DNA of 33,102 nt from an uncultured Bacteroidales bacterium (GCA_903887815.1 CAISRK010000259.1:1-33102), one strand, 5' to 3'; positions 19,501 through 29,055 are shown, counted from the first letter of the stretch. The notes: generated by a model not told the origin, from the letters alone. Translations and numbers: made by a program.

Positions 19501-21329
19501 GTAAGTGCGGTTAGAGGAGCCGATACTGCTATGTCGGATGTGCCGGCACCTGCTGCTACAGTAGCCGTATTTGATCCATAACTTGCTGTTGTTCCCCATT
19601 CAAAATGGTAATTGGTTGCATTCCCGTTCGGGTTTACCGTTCCGTTTATGGTTCCGCTTGTACCTGTAATGGCAGTGGCCGGAAGTGTTGTAACAATTGG
19701 CGTGTTCGCAAATTTAAATGAAGCAATTTTTGTTGCCCATGGCCAGGTTCCGCCAAAAGTACCTACATATTCCTGTGTTGTCCAGAAAGTCTGGTTATCG
19801 GTTGGGTCAATATTCACCGCTGTGTAGTCGCCCCAACGTGTGGCGCCGGTCATTGCCAGGGTTCCTGTCTGGATGATTCCTTCGGGAATGGTTAGCTGGT
19901 TTAAAGCATCGGCTGATTTACGGCCCGTAAAATAAATCGAAGGGAACATTGTACTGCTCGAAACGGAATAGGCCAATCCGATATCGCCTACCGAGTTCAT
20001 AGCAATACTTCCCATCCAGCGTGATTTACCATCACCTGGATTATACGTTGATTGCTGGTAAATCGAAAAGGTTGATCCTACCTTACGGTATTCGTACCAC
20101 CTGATGGCTGCAACGCCGCTTACCGATACACTTCGGCAGGTAAGAAATGTTTCGTAACTTCCAAAATTCCTGTATTGATTGCGGAACATAAGCCTGTCGC
20201 CTAATCCGTCAAGTTTGTTGGTGGTTCCCGACTGGGAAACAGCTGATGAGTTTGCCAGTTCGGTATATGCTGCAACTGTTAGTTTGGTAGTATAAGTAAA
20301 TGTTGAGTTGGCTGGTGTTGTCCAGTCGGCATGCAAAGCCCATATCCGGAGTTCGGAAGTTGCTTGGTCGTCATAAACAAAATAATTAGGGGTTCCTGCA
20401 GGAGGTAATGTGCCATCACAGTCTGATGGAAGCATTGAGTAACAATTACTTCCAGCTGCTGAACCTGTACCACCCAGGGTTTCCGTCTTAAAGTATACCA
20501 TACGGGCTGCGGGATCGCCGATGAGCATTTTGCTTCTTTCCATAACACATGCCCCGGCACCTACGTAACTACCGCTTGTATTGGTATTAAAACGGTTGAT
20601 AGCCATATAATATCCGTCACCCCACACTCCAAGTTTTGGATAATCAGGCATATAGTCGAACTGGAATGCATAGCGGTAATAGGCCCCTGTAGGATCAGGA
20701 GTTGCTGATACCGCTACCAGCTGGTATTCGGTGAAAGGTGTTCCTGTACAGTCAATTGCAAACTGGCTGATTATCCATCGGTCAGCATTTTCATCATAAA
20801 GAACAATCGCATCACCATCGTTATGTCCGTTCCAATTTCCTGAAAAACCAGACCAGATAGTAGAAGTTGTGACCGGCCCATAGACGGATGTACCTGTTTT
20901 GGTAAACATTTGTAACATACAATTAACAGCCTGTACATAATGATTCGGCCCAACATCGCCGGCAGGATCTGGAGGCGTAACACGGCCGCCTGTATTGTTG
21001 CCGTTATTTAAACCGTTAAAGTTAGCGAGAGGTACTGTAGCTGTTGCCCTGCTGTTGTTAAAATATTCGGTTTGTAAAGCCTCGTCAGCACGCATGATCT
21101 GCGATGCATCCCTGAATTTGTTCGGGATTTCGTGCTCGGTTTCATTTTCTTTTTTAGTCCACTTTTTCCAAAACGCATCCTTTACAGGTTTCATGTCGCG
21201 CAAAGGGATCGATAAATCCGAGCGAATTGCCGTTCTGATTTCAACAGTCTGAGCAGCTATATTTAATGGCCACTGAAGGACCACACATAGCAGCAGCCCG
21301 ATAATAAGAGTAAATTTATTCATCAGCAT
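16533..21329 (-). CDS. Giant secreted multidomain protein (paralogue A): N-terminal domain, two Fn3-like domains, choice-of-anchor-J-like domain, 7 BACON-like repeats, T9SS type A C-terminal sorting domain
   Basis: 1598 aa; signal peptide MNKFTLIIGLLLCVVLQWPLNIAAQ; repeats of LxVTPxNQNVxAxAGxTxFxVTSNxxWxxxSNxxWCTVTPSGTGNGTxxATYxxNxxxxxRxAxITVTxxGxxPVVVTVTQ; C-terminus LQVYPNPTTGLFVIS...GNYFMKIETGRKTHVLKVIVQ. Confidence 0.92.
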   Translation of the reverse strand: MLMNKFTLIIGLLLCVVLQWPLNIAAQTVEIRTAIRSDLSIPLRDMKPVKDAFWKKWTKKENETEHEIPNKFRDASQIMRADEALQTEYFNNSRATATVPLANFNGLNNGNNTGGRVTPPDPAGDVGPNHYVQAVNCMLQMFTKTGTSVYGPVTTSTIWSGFSGNWNGHNDGDAIVLYDENADRWIISQFAIDCTGTPFTEYQLVAVSATPDPTGAYYRYAFQFDYMPDYPKLGVWGDGYYMAINRFNTNTSGSYVGAGACVMERSKMLIGDPAARMVYFKTETLGGTGSAAGSNCYSMLPSDCDGTLPPAGTPNYFVYDDQATSELRIWALHADWTTPANSTFTYTTKLTVAAYTELANSSAVSQSGTTNKLDGLGDRLMFRNQYRNFGSYETFLTCRSVSVSGVAAIRWYEYRKVGSTFSIYQQSTYNPGDGKSRWMGSIAMNSVGDIGLAYSVSSSTMFPSIYFTGRKSADALNQLTIPEGIIQTGTLAMTGATRWGDYTAVNIDPTDNQTFWTTQEYVGTFGGTWPWATKIASFKFANTPIVTTLPATAITGTSGTINGTVNPNGNATNYHFEWGTTASYGSNTATVAAGAGTSDIAVSAPLTALTGGVTYHYRLVGVNSEGTSNGNDLTFTPGAAVVTTSAVSGITLTGAASGGNVITDGGSSVTVRGVCWSTTINPVASGNHTTDGAGTGVFTSTITGLSANTTYHVRAYATNANGTYYGDDLTFTTLCGIVSTFPWNEGFENGGAIPSCWSQEQVSSSGINWTFITGNGSGYPTAAHGGTYNACLKDASSADNKTRLISPAINLTLTGNPTLKFWHTQTLWTPDQDVLTVYYRTSATGAWIQLATYTTSITAWTLETIVLPNASSEYYINFEGNAKYGRGICVDDVSITGSAPISLTVTPPNQNVTSPAGTTPFAVTTAAAWASTSDAAWCTVTPSGTGNGTLTATFTQNTGAASRVANITVTASGASPVVVTVTQGGASPTLTVTPPNQNVTALAGNTSFTVTSNSNWSVVSDAAWCTVTPSGSGNGTITATYTQNLLLTGRTANITVTVIGLTPVVVAVTQAAGAATLVVTPANQNVSAVAGNTSFTVTSNSPWTVTSNSPWCTVTPSGTGNGTIVATYTANALLTSRIATITVTVTGLTPVAVTVTQSGSAPTLSVTPTNQNVTAPAGTTNFAITSNSAWSVASNAAWCTVTPSGTGNGTLVATYLQNTALASRVANLTITVAGLTPVVVTVTQAAAPPSLSVTPENIDVPATSGVANYTVTTNAAWSATSNTFWSDVTSSGTGTGTMAATYQANTTLYPRISYFAVSVPGIQNTIVTLTQAAAEPFLSVDPHIQNVGVAAGTTNFAVSSNLNWTATSNASWCTVTGSANGNGTVTATFSENSFAAGRTASITISASGIVPLSTIVTVVQGAPAATLNVTPAVQTVNDPSGSTAFAVAANTTWTCSSDASWCLPTSSGSGNGVITATYQQNLTPVIRTANLLINGTGTIPATVKVIQLPSFVSLDENPENTLQVYPNPTTGLFVISNASSEMMDMKVTILNSKGQVVLTKFCNGANSYNFDLSGAAKGNYFMKIETGRKTHVLKVIVQ
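16805..18630 (-). repeat. BACON-like repeat array A (7 units of about 87 aa / 260 nt)
   Basis: Seven consecutive units counted by eye in the translation. Confidence 0.85.
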
Positions 21330-21644
21330 TAATTTAAAGTTTCGGTTTGTGTGTGGATCTGATATTTGAGGAAGTGATATCTAAAAATCAATATCAGCTT
21401 TTGCAGGGGGTAAAGATAGAAATTATTTTTAATTAATCTCCAAATTCATTCAGTCTAGTATACAGTTATCTATTTGTACCCTTACTTTCTGAATGCAGGA
21501 GCACTTGAGATAAGATTTTTTACTTTCTTATTTCCTGATTATTTGCCGTTTTTTGTTCACCCGGGGTCATTCAAAACGCACAGCGATTTCTGATCAGTAG
21601 ATGCGAAAATTCAAGTAAGGAAGGAATTCGTTCCAGGTTAAATA

Positions 21645-21677
21645 AAAAATGCTCACCCCGGAGAGCAAGCATTTTTT
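21645..21677 (-). terminator. Rho-independent terminator for the 21714-26474 gene
   Basis: aaaaaatgct...agcatttttt stem (plus-strand aaaaaatgctcaccccggagagcaagcatttttt), T-run on the minus strand. Confidence 0.75.
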
Positions 21678-21713
21678 AACGCTGAAGTTTTGTCCTGAAA
21701 AAACAGCAACTGT

Positions 21714-24700
21714 TTATTGAACCACAATCTTCATTACATGAGTTTTCTCACCGGAGTCAATTCTTACGTAATAGCTTCCGCTGGCTGCCTGCGACAGATC
21801 GATGGTATAGCTGCTTGAACCTTTAAACTGCTTCTTGAGGATTGCTTTCCCTTTCGAATCAATGATGGTTACATTCATATCAACCATTTTGGATGATGCG
21901 CTGCTTATAACAAAAAGGCCTGTTGTCGGGTTGGGATAGAGATGGATATCATTATCAGGCAGTTCATTCAACGAAACAAACGATGGTAACTGTATCAACT
22001 GAACGGTAACGGGAGTTGTTCCTGTGCCGCTCACCTGGATATTTGCAGTACGCATTACCATAGATAGGTTCTGCTGGTAGTTTGCTGTTATTGGCCCTAT
22101 TCCTGTTCCGGAAGGTGTAACCTGGCACCAGCTTGCACTGCTTGTACAGGTCCAGTTGGTATTTGATGAAATATTAAATGTTGAGGTTCCTGCCGGGTCA
22201 GTTACAGTTCGGGTAGCAGGTGTTACGGTCAGGAACGCTGCGGGCGCTGCCTGGGTAACCGTCACTACAACCGGAGGTATCCCGGTTGCAATAATTGTTA
22301 CATTGGCTGTGCGGGTGGCCGCAAAGGTATTTTCGGTAAACGTTGCAACAATAGTTCCATTGTTACTGCCCGAAGGAGTAACCGTGCACCACGAAGAATT
22401 ACTGGTAACTGTCCATGGCAGGTTGGAACTTACAGTGAAATTGGTAGTACCTGCAGCATAACCCACATTCTGGTTATGAGGATCGACTGTGAGAAACGGG
22501 GTGCCCCCGGCCTGTGTAAGTGTTACAATAACATTTGGGAGTCCCGGCACAGTAACAGCCAGGTAGGTAACCCTCTGATCAAGGGTAGGATTGGCTTCGT
22601 AAGTAGCAGCCATGATCCCGTTACCCGTTCCCGATGGGGTATTATTACACCAGAATGAATTACTGGTTGCAGTCCAAGGGGAATTGGTTGTAATTGTGTA
22701 ATTAGCAACTCCGGCAGTTGCAGGAACATCAATATTAGGTGGTGTTACTATTAAGGTTGGAGGTGCTGAAGCCTGGGTTACAGTTACCACAACCGGCGAT
22801 ACGCCAGCAACAGTAACAGTAATGTTTGCTATACGAGAGGATAAGGTTGTATTTTGCAGGTAAGCGGCTGCAATAGTACCGTCACCTGTTCCCGATGGGG
22901 TAACTGTGCACCAGGCAGAATTGCTCACTGCCGACCAGGCTGAATTGGATGTAACTGTAAAACTGGTATTACCAGCCGGTGCGGTTACATTTTGATTGGC
23001 CGGGGTTACCGATAATGTAGGGGCAATACCGGATTGAGTCACTGTTACAACAACAGGGGTAAGACCGGTAACAGTAGCCGTAACAGTTGCCATGCGGGAA
23101 GTAAATAAGGCATTAGCTGTATAAGTGGCAACAATTGTACCGTTACCGGTACCCGAAGGAGTAACGGTGCACCATGCTGCATTGCTCGAAACCGTCCAGG
23201 GAGAGTTGGAGGTTACCGTGAAATTGGTATTTCCTGCCGGAGCACTCACATTCTGGTTTGGAGGAGTAACACTTAAAGTTGCAGGTCCGGCTGCCTGTGT
23301 TACGGTTACAACAACCGGGGTAAGGCCGATAACAGTTACAGTAATATTTGCTGTACGGCCTGTTAATGGAATATTCTGCGTATAAGTGGCTGTAATTGTT
23401 CCGTTGCCAATTCCCGACGGTGTAACGATGCACCATGCAGCATCACTTACAACCGACCAGTTCGAATTTGAAGTAACCGTAAAGCTGGTGTTACCAGCGG
23501 GTGCAGTTACATTTTGATTCGGCGGGGTAACGGTGAGAGTTGGTGCAGCCCCTCCCTGTGTTACTGTAACCACAACAGGATTTGCCCCTGAAGCGTTGAC
23601 AGTAATATTGGCAACTCTTGAGGATGCACCGGCGTTTTGGGTATAGGTTGCTGTTAGTGTTCCGTTACCCGTTCCCGAAGGTGTAACTGTACACCAGGCT
23701 TGGTTACTCGAGGCTGTCCAGGCTGCAGTTGTGGTTACCGCAAAAGGTGTTGTTCCAGCCGGAGCTGTAACATTTTGGTTGGCAGGGGTTACGGTAAGTG
23801 AAACAGCTCCTGTTCCGGTTACAAGTATATCATCAATGCCCCAGTACCAGCCCCAGCTGCCGGTATAATTCCATTTAAATTTAACAGCTGCCTGGCCTGC
23901 AACAGCCGGTATTGATTGGTTGAAGGCTTCCGGGTTGGTTGCTGAGGTGGTTGTAAATGTTTGAATTATCGTCCAGGTTGAACCATTATTAATGCTGTAT
24001 GATAGTGTACCCGATGAGCCGGCAATGGATTTAAAGTAGTGGTTAAACTGCAAGTTAACTGCTGTATATCCGCTCATATCAATAGTCGGGGTAACAAGAT
24101 CAGCATTCTGCGAGTTGCCGCTGCCATATGTATCGCTATCGAGATAGGCATAGTTGCCGGTTAATGCAGGGTTAGGTGATTGCCCGGTGATAGTACCAAA
24201 CTGCCAGATCTGACCGTTAGCCTGGTTATCGACCTGGGTCCAGCAGGTTGGAATGGTAGTTCCGGAAAAGGATTCGCTAAACGGTAAGCCATAGATTCCG
24301 CATAAAGTAGTGAACAGAACGTCAGCTCCGTAGAATGTCCCGTTCGCGTTGGTTGCATAAGCCCTTACGTGATAGGTTGTGCTTGAAGAAAGACCAGCTA
24401 TAACACTGGTAAATGTACCTGTACCTGCACCGTCGGTTGTATGATTTCCTGTTACAACCGGGTTGACTGCGGTTGACCAGCAGACTCCGCGGGCTGTAAC
24501 TGCCGAACCGCCGTCGGAGGTTACATTTCCACCTGAATTAGCCCCGGTAAGAGAAATGCCCGTAACAGCGGCAGTAGATACAACGGCTCCTCCAGGTGTA
24601 AATGTCATATCGTTACCGTTGGTTGTTCCATCACTATTTGTTGCGACTACCCTGAAATGATATGTAATTCCTGAAGTTAAACTCGTAATGGGTAAATTTA

Positions 24701-26474
24701 CAGCAATAGCTGAATTGCCATTTCCTACAGCTACAGCTGTTGATGAATTGGTGTAGGATATAGATGTTCCCCACTGGAAATAATAACTTGTTGCCAGCGT
24801 ATTCGGGTTAACCGAACCATTTAGAGTTGCCGTTGTACCGGTTACTGCTGTAGCAGCCAAAGTAATAGCCATAGGCGAATTGCCGATTTTAAAGGAAGCA
24901 ATTTTCGTCTTCCTTGTTCCCCCTGTTCCGAGGTATTCGCTTGTAAACCAGAAAGTTTCATTATCGGTCGGGTCAACTGACATAAGCGAATAATCACCCC
25001 AGCGGTTGTATCCCGTCTGGACATTTGCACCTGTCTGAATAACCTCTTCAGGCACATCCAATGTTCCGGTACCTGCAAGATAAGCACCTGCGGTCTGCCC
25101 GGTATACCTGATGCTGGGATACATGGTCGTACTGGAAATCGAATATCCAAGACCGATTTTATTGTTTGCATTCAGCATGATGCTCCCCATCCAGCGTGAA
25201 TGTATATCAGGTGCATAGGTCCCGGTTTGGCGCACCGTCCATGTTCCGCCTGATTTACGCAGTTCGTACCAACGAATGCCGGCATGGTCGGTAGCATCAA
25301 CGTCGACTGTATGACAGCACACAATTGTTTGATACGATCCGAAATTGCGGTATTGCGGTACATTCATAATTACCTGTGGAATGGCATCGAGCCTCTGGGT
25401 TGTACCCTGCTGGGGTATATTGTTCCAGGTTGTTCCGAAATTGCTGTCGAACGCAGTTACCGTAATCTGCTGAGTCCGGTTAAATGTTGATGAAGCTGTA
25501 TTTGACCAGTTTACGGCCAGTTCATAAAGCCATAATTGGTCGGTGCCGCCGTTAAAGGCATCGTCGCTCATCGAAATAAACATACCCGGTGTACCTGCCG
25601 GAGCTGCTACTCCATCATTATCGAGTGGCGGAACGCAATTGAATCCATCACTGGTTGAGGGCCTCCAGGGGTTGTCAAACCCTACCATCTTGGGAGCTGC
25701 TCCCCCGGTTAGCATCTGACCGCGCTCGAAAACATAGATGTCGGTCATCGAACTGCCTGTTGTGTTTGTACCCATATAGTATCCATCCTGCCAGATCCCG
25801 ATTTTTTCGTAATCAGGAGTATCAGCCACATCAAATGAATATTGATACCAGCTGCCTGTAGGGTCGTTGGTTACGGATACAGCAATCAGCATAAGGTCGT
25901 TCGATCCGCAGAGTGAGAATTCAACGGCAACCCAGCGGTCGGCCATTTCATCATATTGGATTAACGGGTCACCGTCGTTACAGTTCGACCCAGGAACACT
26001 TCCAAAAAGCAGGTTCATATTTGTGGGACCTGCCAGCAAAGTGCCTGCTTTGCTGTATATGGCATAGGTTGTATTAACCGTTTGCATGTAATGATTTGGA
26101 CCGGCAGTACCATTACAATCAGGTGGGTAGTAGGGTGACGTTTGGGCATCAAAATTTACGATCGGGGCTTTACCGGTACCTGTAGTTCCCATTGTTTTCT
26201 GCCAGGCTGCATCAGGGCCTTTTGGGAAAGCGGTTGCGGCAAAAGGATATTCCCTGTTCCTTAATTTTTTATTAAAAACCTTCGAGTCGGCTTTTTCTTT
26301 CAAAGCCTTGATTTCATTCTCAGTAAGAGGTGGAATGTCGCGTAAAGGCTTCGAAATGCCTATAAATGTTCCTTGTCCGATAACCGACGGGTGAACCGGT
26401 GCATGGTCTTGTGCCTGCAATGGAATGGCAAATACACCAAAGAGTGCAGCAATTAATACTGATCGTAAGTTCAT
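21714..26474 (-). CDS. Giant secreted multidomain protein (paralogue B): same architecture, 7 BACON-like repeats, T9SS type A sorting domain
   Basis: 1586 aa; signal peptide MNLRSVLIAALFGVFAIPLQAQ; C-terminus IHLYPNPTTGLFVISSASSKMVDMNVTIIDSKGKAIL...GSYYVRIDSGEKTHVMKIVVQ; high similarity to paralogue A over most of its length. Confidence 0.92.
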   Translation of the reverse strand: MNLRSVLIAALFGVFAIPLQAQDHAPVHPSVIGQGTFIGISKPLRDIPPLTENEIKALKEKADSKVFNKKLRNREYPFAATAFPKGPDAAWQKTMGTTGTGKAPIVNFDAQTSPYYPPDCNGTAGPNHYMQTVNTTYAIYSKAGTLLAGPTNMNLLFGSVPGSNCNDGDPLIQYDEMADRWVAVEFSLCGSNDLMLIAVSVTNDPTGSWYQYSFDVADTPDYEKIGIWQDGYYMGTNTTGSSMTDIYVFERGQMLTGGAAPKMVGFDNPWRPSTSDGFNCVPPLDNDGVAAPAGTPGMFISMSDDAFNGGTDQLWLYELAVNWSNTASSTFNRTQQITVTAFDSNFGTTWNNIPQQGTTQRLDAIPQVIMNVPQYRNFGSYQTIVCCHTVDVDATDHAGIRWYELRKSGGTWTVRQTGTYAPDIHSRWMGSIMLNANNKIGLGYSISSTTMYPSIRYTGQTAGAYLAGTGTLDVPEEVIQTGANVQTGYNRWGDYSLMSVDPTDNETFWFTSEYLGTGGTRKTKIASFKIGNSPMAITLAATAVTGTTATLNGSVNPNTLATSYYFQWGTSISYTNSSTAVAVGNGNSAIAVNLPITSLTSGITYHFRVVATNSDGTTNGNDMTFTPGGAVVSTAAVTGISLTGANSGGNVTSDGGSAVTARGVCWSTAVNPVVTGNHTTDGAGTGTFTSVIAGLSSSTTYHVRAYATNANGTFYGADVLFTTLCGIYGLPFSESFSGTTIPTCWTQVDNQANGQIWQFGTITGQSPNPALTGNYAYLDSDTYGSGNSQNADLVTPTIDMSGYTAVNLQFNHYFKSIAGSSGTLSYSINNGSTWTIIQTFTTTSATNPEAFNQSIPAVAGQAAVKFKWNYTGSWGWYWGIDDILVTGTGAVSLTVTPANQNVTAPAGTTPFAVTTTAAWTASSNQAWCTVTPSGTGNGTLTATYTQNAGASSRVANITVNASGANPVVVTVTQGGAAPTLTVTPPNQNVTAPAGNTSFTVTSNSNWSVVSDAAWCIVTPSGIGNGTITATYTQNIPLTGRTANITVTVIGLTPVVVTVTQAAGPATLSVTPPNQNVSAPAGNTNFTVTSNSPWTVSSNAAWCTVTPSGTGNGTIVATYTANALFTSRMATVTATVTGLTPVVVTVTQSGIAPTLSVTPANQNVTAPAGNTSFTVTSNSAWSAVSNSAWCTVTPSGTGDGTIAAAYLQNTTLSSRIANITVTVAGVSPVVVTVTQASAPPTLIVTPPNIDVPATAGVANYTITTNSPWTATSNSFWCNNTPSGTGNGIMAATYEANPTLDQRVTYLAVTVPGLPNVIVTLTQAGGTPFLTVDPHNQNVGYAAGTTNFTVSSNLPWTVTSNSSWCTVTPSGSNNGTIVATFTENTFAATRTANVTIIATGIPPVVVTVTQAAPAAFLTVTPATRTVTDPAGTSTFNISSNTNWTCTSSASWCQVTPSGTGIGPITANYQQNLSMVMRTANIQVSGTGTTPVTVQLIQLPSFVSLNELPDNDIHLYPNPTTGLFVISSASSKMVDMNVTIIDSKGKAILKKQFKGSSSYTIDLSQAASGSYYVRIDSGEKTHVMKIVVQ
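21985..23805 (-). repeat. BACON-like repeat array B (7 units of about 87 aa / 260 nt)
   Basis: Seven consecutive units counted by eye in the translation. Confidence 0.85.
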
Positions 26475-26634
26475 GGGTTTTTTATTGATGGTTGTTTGTT
26501 GTTGGAAACTTAATGTTGTGGAGCAATCCGTTTTCGGGAAAACAAAAGCAAATATAAAATAAAAATATCAGAAAAATCTTAAAACCAGGTTTTAAATGTA
26601 TCGACCCTGGCAATTCATCTCAAGCATATGAATC

Positions 26635-27351
26635 CTAAATCCAGCCCCTCAGTTTATAGTAACCCAATGCAAAATACTCGCGGATTACAATTACTTCGTA
26701 GCGCAGGTGATTCCAGAACTGGTATCGCATCTGCAGGTTTTTCCCGATAGGGGGAGCCAGTTTGTTGCCTTTAAGGGCACTATCAGCAAATGTGAGGTCA
26801 GCAAGCAGGGAATTATCAAAGGTCGGCAGGCCGCTAATATCAGTAAATCCACATTTTCGGAAAGCCAGTATTGCTCTCCTCATTTGATCAGGCGAAGTTA
26901 TTAGAGTAACAGGCTGATTGAGTTGCGTTGGAATTTTTTGTGCCATTTTAAGAGCTTGTTCACGCGTATTGCGGCCTTCATTTTCGAAGGCTATAGCTTG
27001 TTTGTTAACGCCCCGCAAAACCAGTTCCGATGCAAACCGGATCGGGTCGCTGGCACTGTCGGACAGGTTACCGGGAATAACTATGATTACTTTTGCTGTG
27101 GGATTTGCAATAGCTAATTTCGATGTGTAATAGGAACGAAGCAAACCGTCAGCGCTTGGCATACCCATACCACTTAACAATACAATAGTCACAGGTGGCC
27201 GGGTGATCTTGCTGTTGCCTGTGCCCAGCGAGTAATATGCCCAGAACGGAAGTGTGGTCAGAGCCAGTAAACATAGAGCTATAAAAACGCTGCCGGCAGT
27301 TATAAGCAGTATTCTTAAAATTTTAGCAATCCTGTTTTTGCGTTTTCTCAT
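26635..27351 (-). CDS. YdcF-like / DUF218 family envelope protein
   Basis: 238 aa; N-terminal TM; TIVLLSGMGMPSADGLLRSYYTSKLAIANPTAKVIIVIPG, FENEGRNTREQALKMAQKIP, VTLITSPDQMRRAILAFRKCGF. Confidence 0.82.
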   Translation of the reverse strand: MRKRKNRIAKILRILLITAGSVFIALCLLALTTLPFWAYYSLGTGNSKITRPPVTIVLLSGMGMPSADGLLRSYYTSKLAIANPTAKVIIVIPGNLSDSASDPIRFASELVLRGVNKQAIAFENEGRNTREQALKMAQKIPTQLNQPVTLITSPDQMRRAILAFRKCGFTDISGLPTFDNSLLADLTFADSALKGNKLAPPIGKNLQMRYQFWNHLRYEVIVIREYFALGYYKLRGWI

Positions 27352-27460
27352 TGCAATGTCAAAAGAAATTGATCAATGTAGTATTGCTACCGGTGGCAAT
27401 TTAAGTGAAGACGAGGCCGATTTTTACCCTAATCCGCAGTGTGGAAAATGCCCGGTGAAT

Positions 27461-27967
27461 TTATCTTTTCAACAGGAATAGCGGCGATTCGACTACATTA
27501 CTCGAATTAAGCGCCCTGTCTTTTATATAAATTTCAAATGCAACTGTGTCGCTTTTAAGCAGTGGCCTTGCAAAATAGAGTTCGAGGTACATGGTAATAT
27601 TTCCTTTAATATTTTTATTCCGGCCGGCAGGAGTAAGTATCGGAATACGGGAATTAAAAGTAATAGTGCTATCAACCGGTTTTACTTCGACCAGCTGTTT
27701 ATTCACTACCTGCATGAATTTCAGGTAAAAATTATATTTGCGGGGTTCAATTGTATCCCACGAGTACAAACCTATATCGCCATCTCCATCCGTATAGGTA
27801 ATAGTTACAGCGCCGAGTGAATCCTTCCCGTTGATGTCTTTTGCCGTGGCAAAGCTTCCGAATTCAATCCGGGGAATAATAGGGTATTGATCTTCTTTAA
27901 TGCATCCTGCCAGTCCTGTAAAGAACAAAACCACCAAAAAAAAGCTTATCTTTGTGTATCGATTCAT
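27461..27967 (-). CDS. Hypothetical lipoprotein
   Basis: ORF 27461-28048; likely start MNRYTKISFFLVVLFFTGLAGCIKEDQ at 27967 with lipobox LAGC; DGDGDIGLYSWDT motif. Confidence 0.75.
   Translation of the reverse strand: MNRYTKISFFLVVLFFTGLAGCIKEDQYPIIPRIEFGSFATAKDINGKDSLGAVTITYTDGDGDIGLYSWDTIEPRKYNFYLKFMQVVNKQLVEVKPVDSTITFNSRIPILTPAGRNKNIKGNITMYLELYFARPLLKSDTVAFEIYIKDRALNSSNVVESPLFLLKR
27947..27954 (+). promoter_or_regulatory. Possible Bacteroidetes -7 element (TANNTTTG) for the 28007 gene
   Basis: tatctttg 53 bp upstream of the ATG at 28007, lying inside the 5' end of the divergent lipoprotein CDS; no clear -33 element. Confidence 0.35.
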
Positions 27968-28006
27968 TGGCAAAAAAAAGAGTCCTAAAATTACACATTT
28001 TCCGCT

Positions 28007-28996
28007 ATGGATTTCACAGCATTTAAACATAGTATATTTAACATCCAAAGCCCTTTTGAATTTAACGAAATAGCTCTCAGTTTATTTCGTTACCAATACA
28101 AAAACAATATCATTTATAACCGTTTTGTTGATGCCCTGGGAATAAATGAAAGTACTATTTATCATCCGGAGCAGATCCCGTTTCTACCGGTGAGTTTTTT
28201 TAAGACGCACCGGGTTGTAACCGGTGATTTTCCGGAACAACTGGTATTCGAGAGCAGCGGGACCACCGGGGCCGAAACAAGTAAGCATTTCATTGTTGAT
28301 GCCGACCTTTACCAGAGGAGTTTTATATCGGGGTTTGAACTCTTTTACGGCGATTTATCGAAATATGCAGTTTTCGCTTTGCTGCCTTCGTACCTCGAAC
28401 GTCAGAATTCCTCGTTGGTATATATGGTCGAAAGAATTATGCAGAAATCGAACCGCCAGTTGGGTGGTTTTTACCTGAATGAACTCGACGAACTGAAAAA
28501 CAGCTTGCTTGAGGCCCGTGATCAGGGTTTGAAAATTATACTTTTTGGAGTAACTTTCGCCTTGCTCGATATGGCCGAATCCTTTCCGGTTTCAATTCCT
28601 GATGCGGTAATTATCGAAACAGGAGGTATGAAAGGACGGCGCAGGGAACTTACCCGTATGGAACTTCACGAAACCTTCTGCAAAGCATTCGGAGTGGAAA
28701 AAGTACATTCGGAGTATGGAATGACTGAATTATTGTCGCAGGCATGGTCGAAAGGAGACGGCGTTTTCCGCTGTCCCCCCTGGATGAAAATATTGATTGC
28801 TGATACCAACGATCCGCTTACTGTGCTCGAAGAGGGCAGGAGCGGAGGAATAAATATAATTGACCTCGCAAATGTACATTCCTGTGCATTTATCGCCACA
28901 CAGGATTTGGGCCGCACGTTCAACGATGGCACCTTCGAAGTACTGGGCCGTTTCGACAACAGCGATATAAGGGGATGTAGCCTGCTGGCAATATAA
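28007..28996 (+). CDS. LuxE-like acyl-protein synthetase / acyltransferase (adenylate-forming fold)
   Basis: 329 aa; LVFESSGTTGAETSKHFI, VIIETGGMKGRRRELTRMELHETFCKAFGVEKVHSEYGMTELLSQAWS, DLGRTFNDGTFEVLGRFDNSDIRGCSLL. Confidence 0.82.
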   Translation: MDFTAFKHSIFNIQSPFEFNEIALSLFRYQYKNNIIYNRFVDALGINESTIYHPEQIPFLPVSFFKTHRVVTGDFPEQLVFESSGTTGAETSKHFIVDADLYQRSFISGFELFYGDLSKYAVFALLPSYLERQNSSLVYMVERIMQKSNRQLGGFYLNELDELKNSLLEARDQGLKIILFGVTFALLDMAESFPVSIPDAVIIETGGMKGRRRELTRMELHETFCKAFGVEKVHSEYGMTELLSQAWSKGDGVFRCPPWMKILIADTNDPLTVLEEGRSGGINIIDLANVHSCAFIATQDLGRTFNDGTFEVLGRFDNSDIRGCSLLAI

Positions 28997-29055
28997 TTTG
29001 TATTTTACTGATTTACATGACAATCAACTCATTGATTTTTAAGAGTCAGATTGTT

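Noticed and set aside
19288-19599. Minus-strand alternative-frame ORF rich in R/S/C
   Set aside because: Overlaps the real secreted-protein frame; compositional artefact.
28007-28996. Possible bioluminescence (lux) system from the LuxE-like protein
   Set aside because: No luxA/B/C/D partners nearby; LuxE-like acyltransferases are widespread in Bacteroidetes without luminescence.
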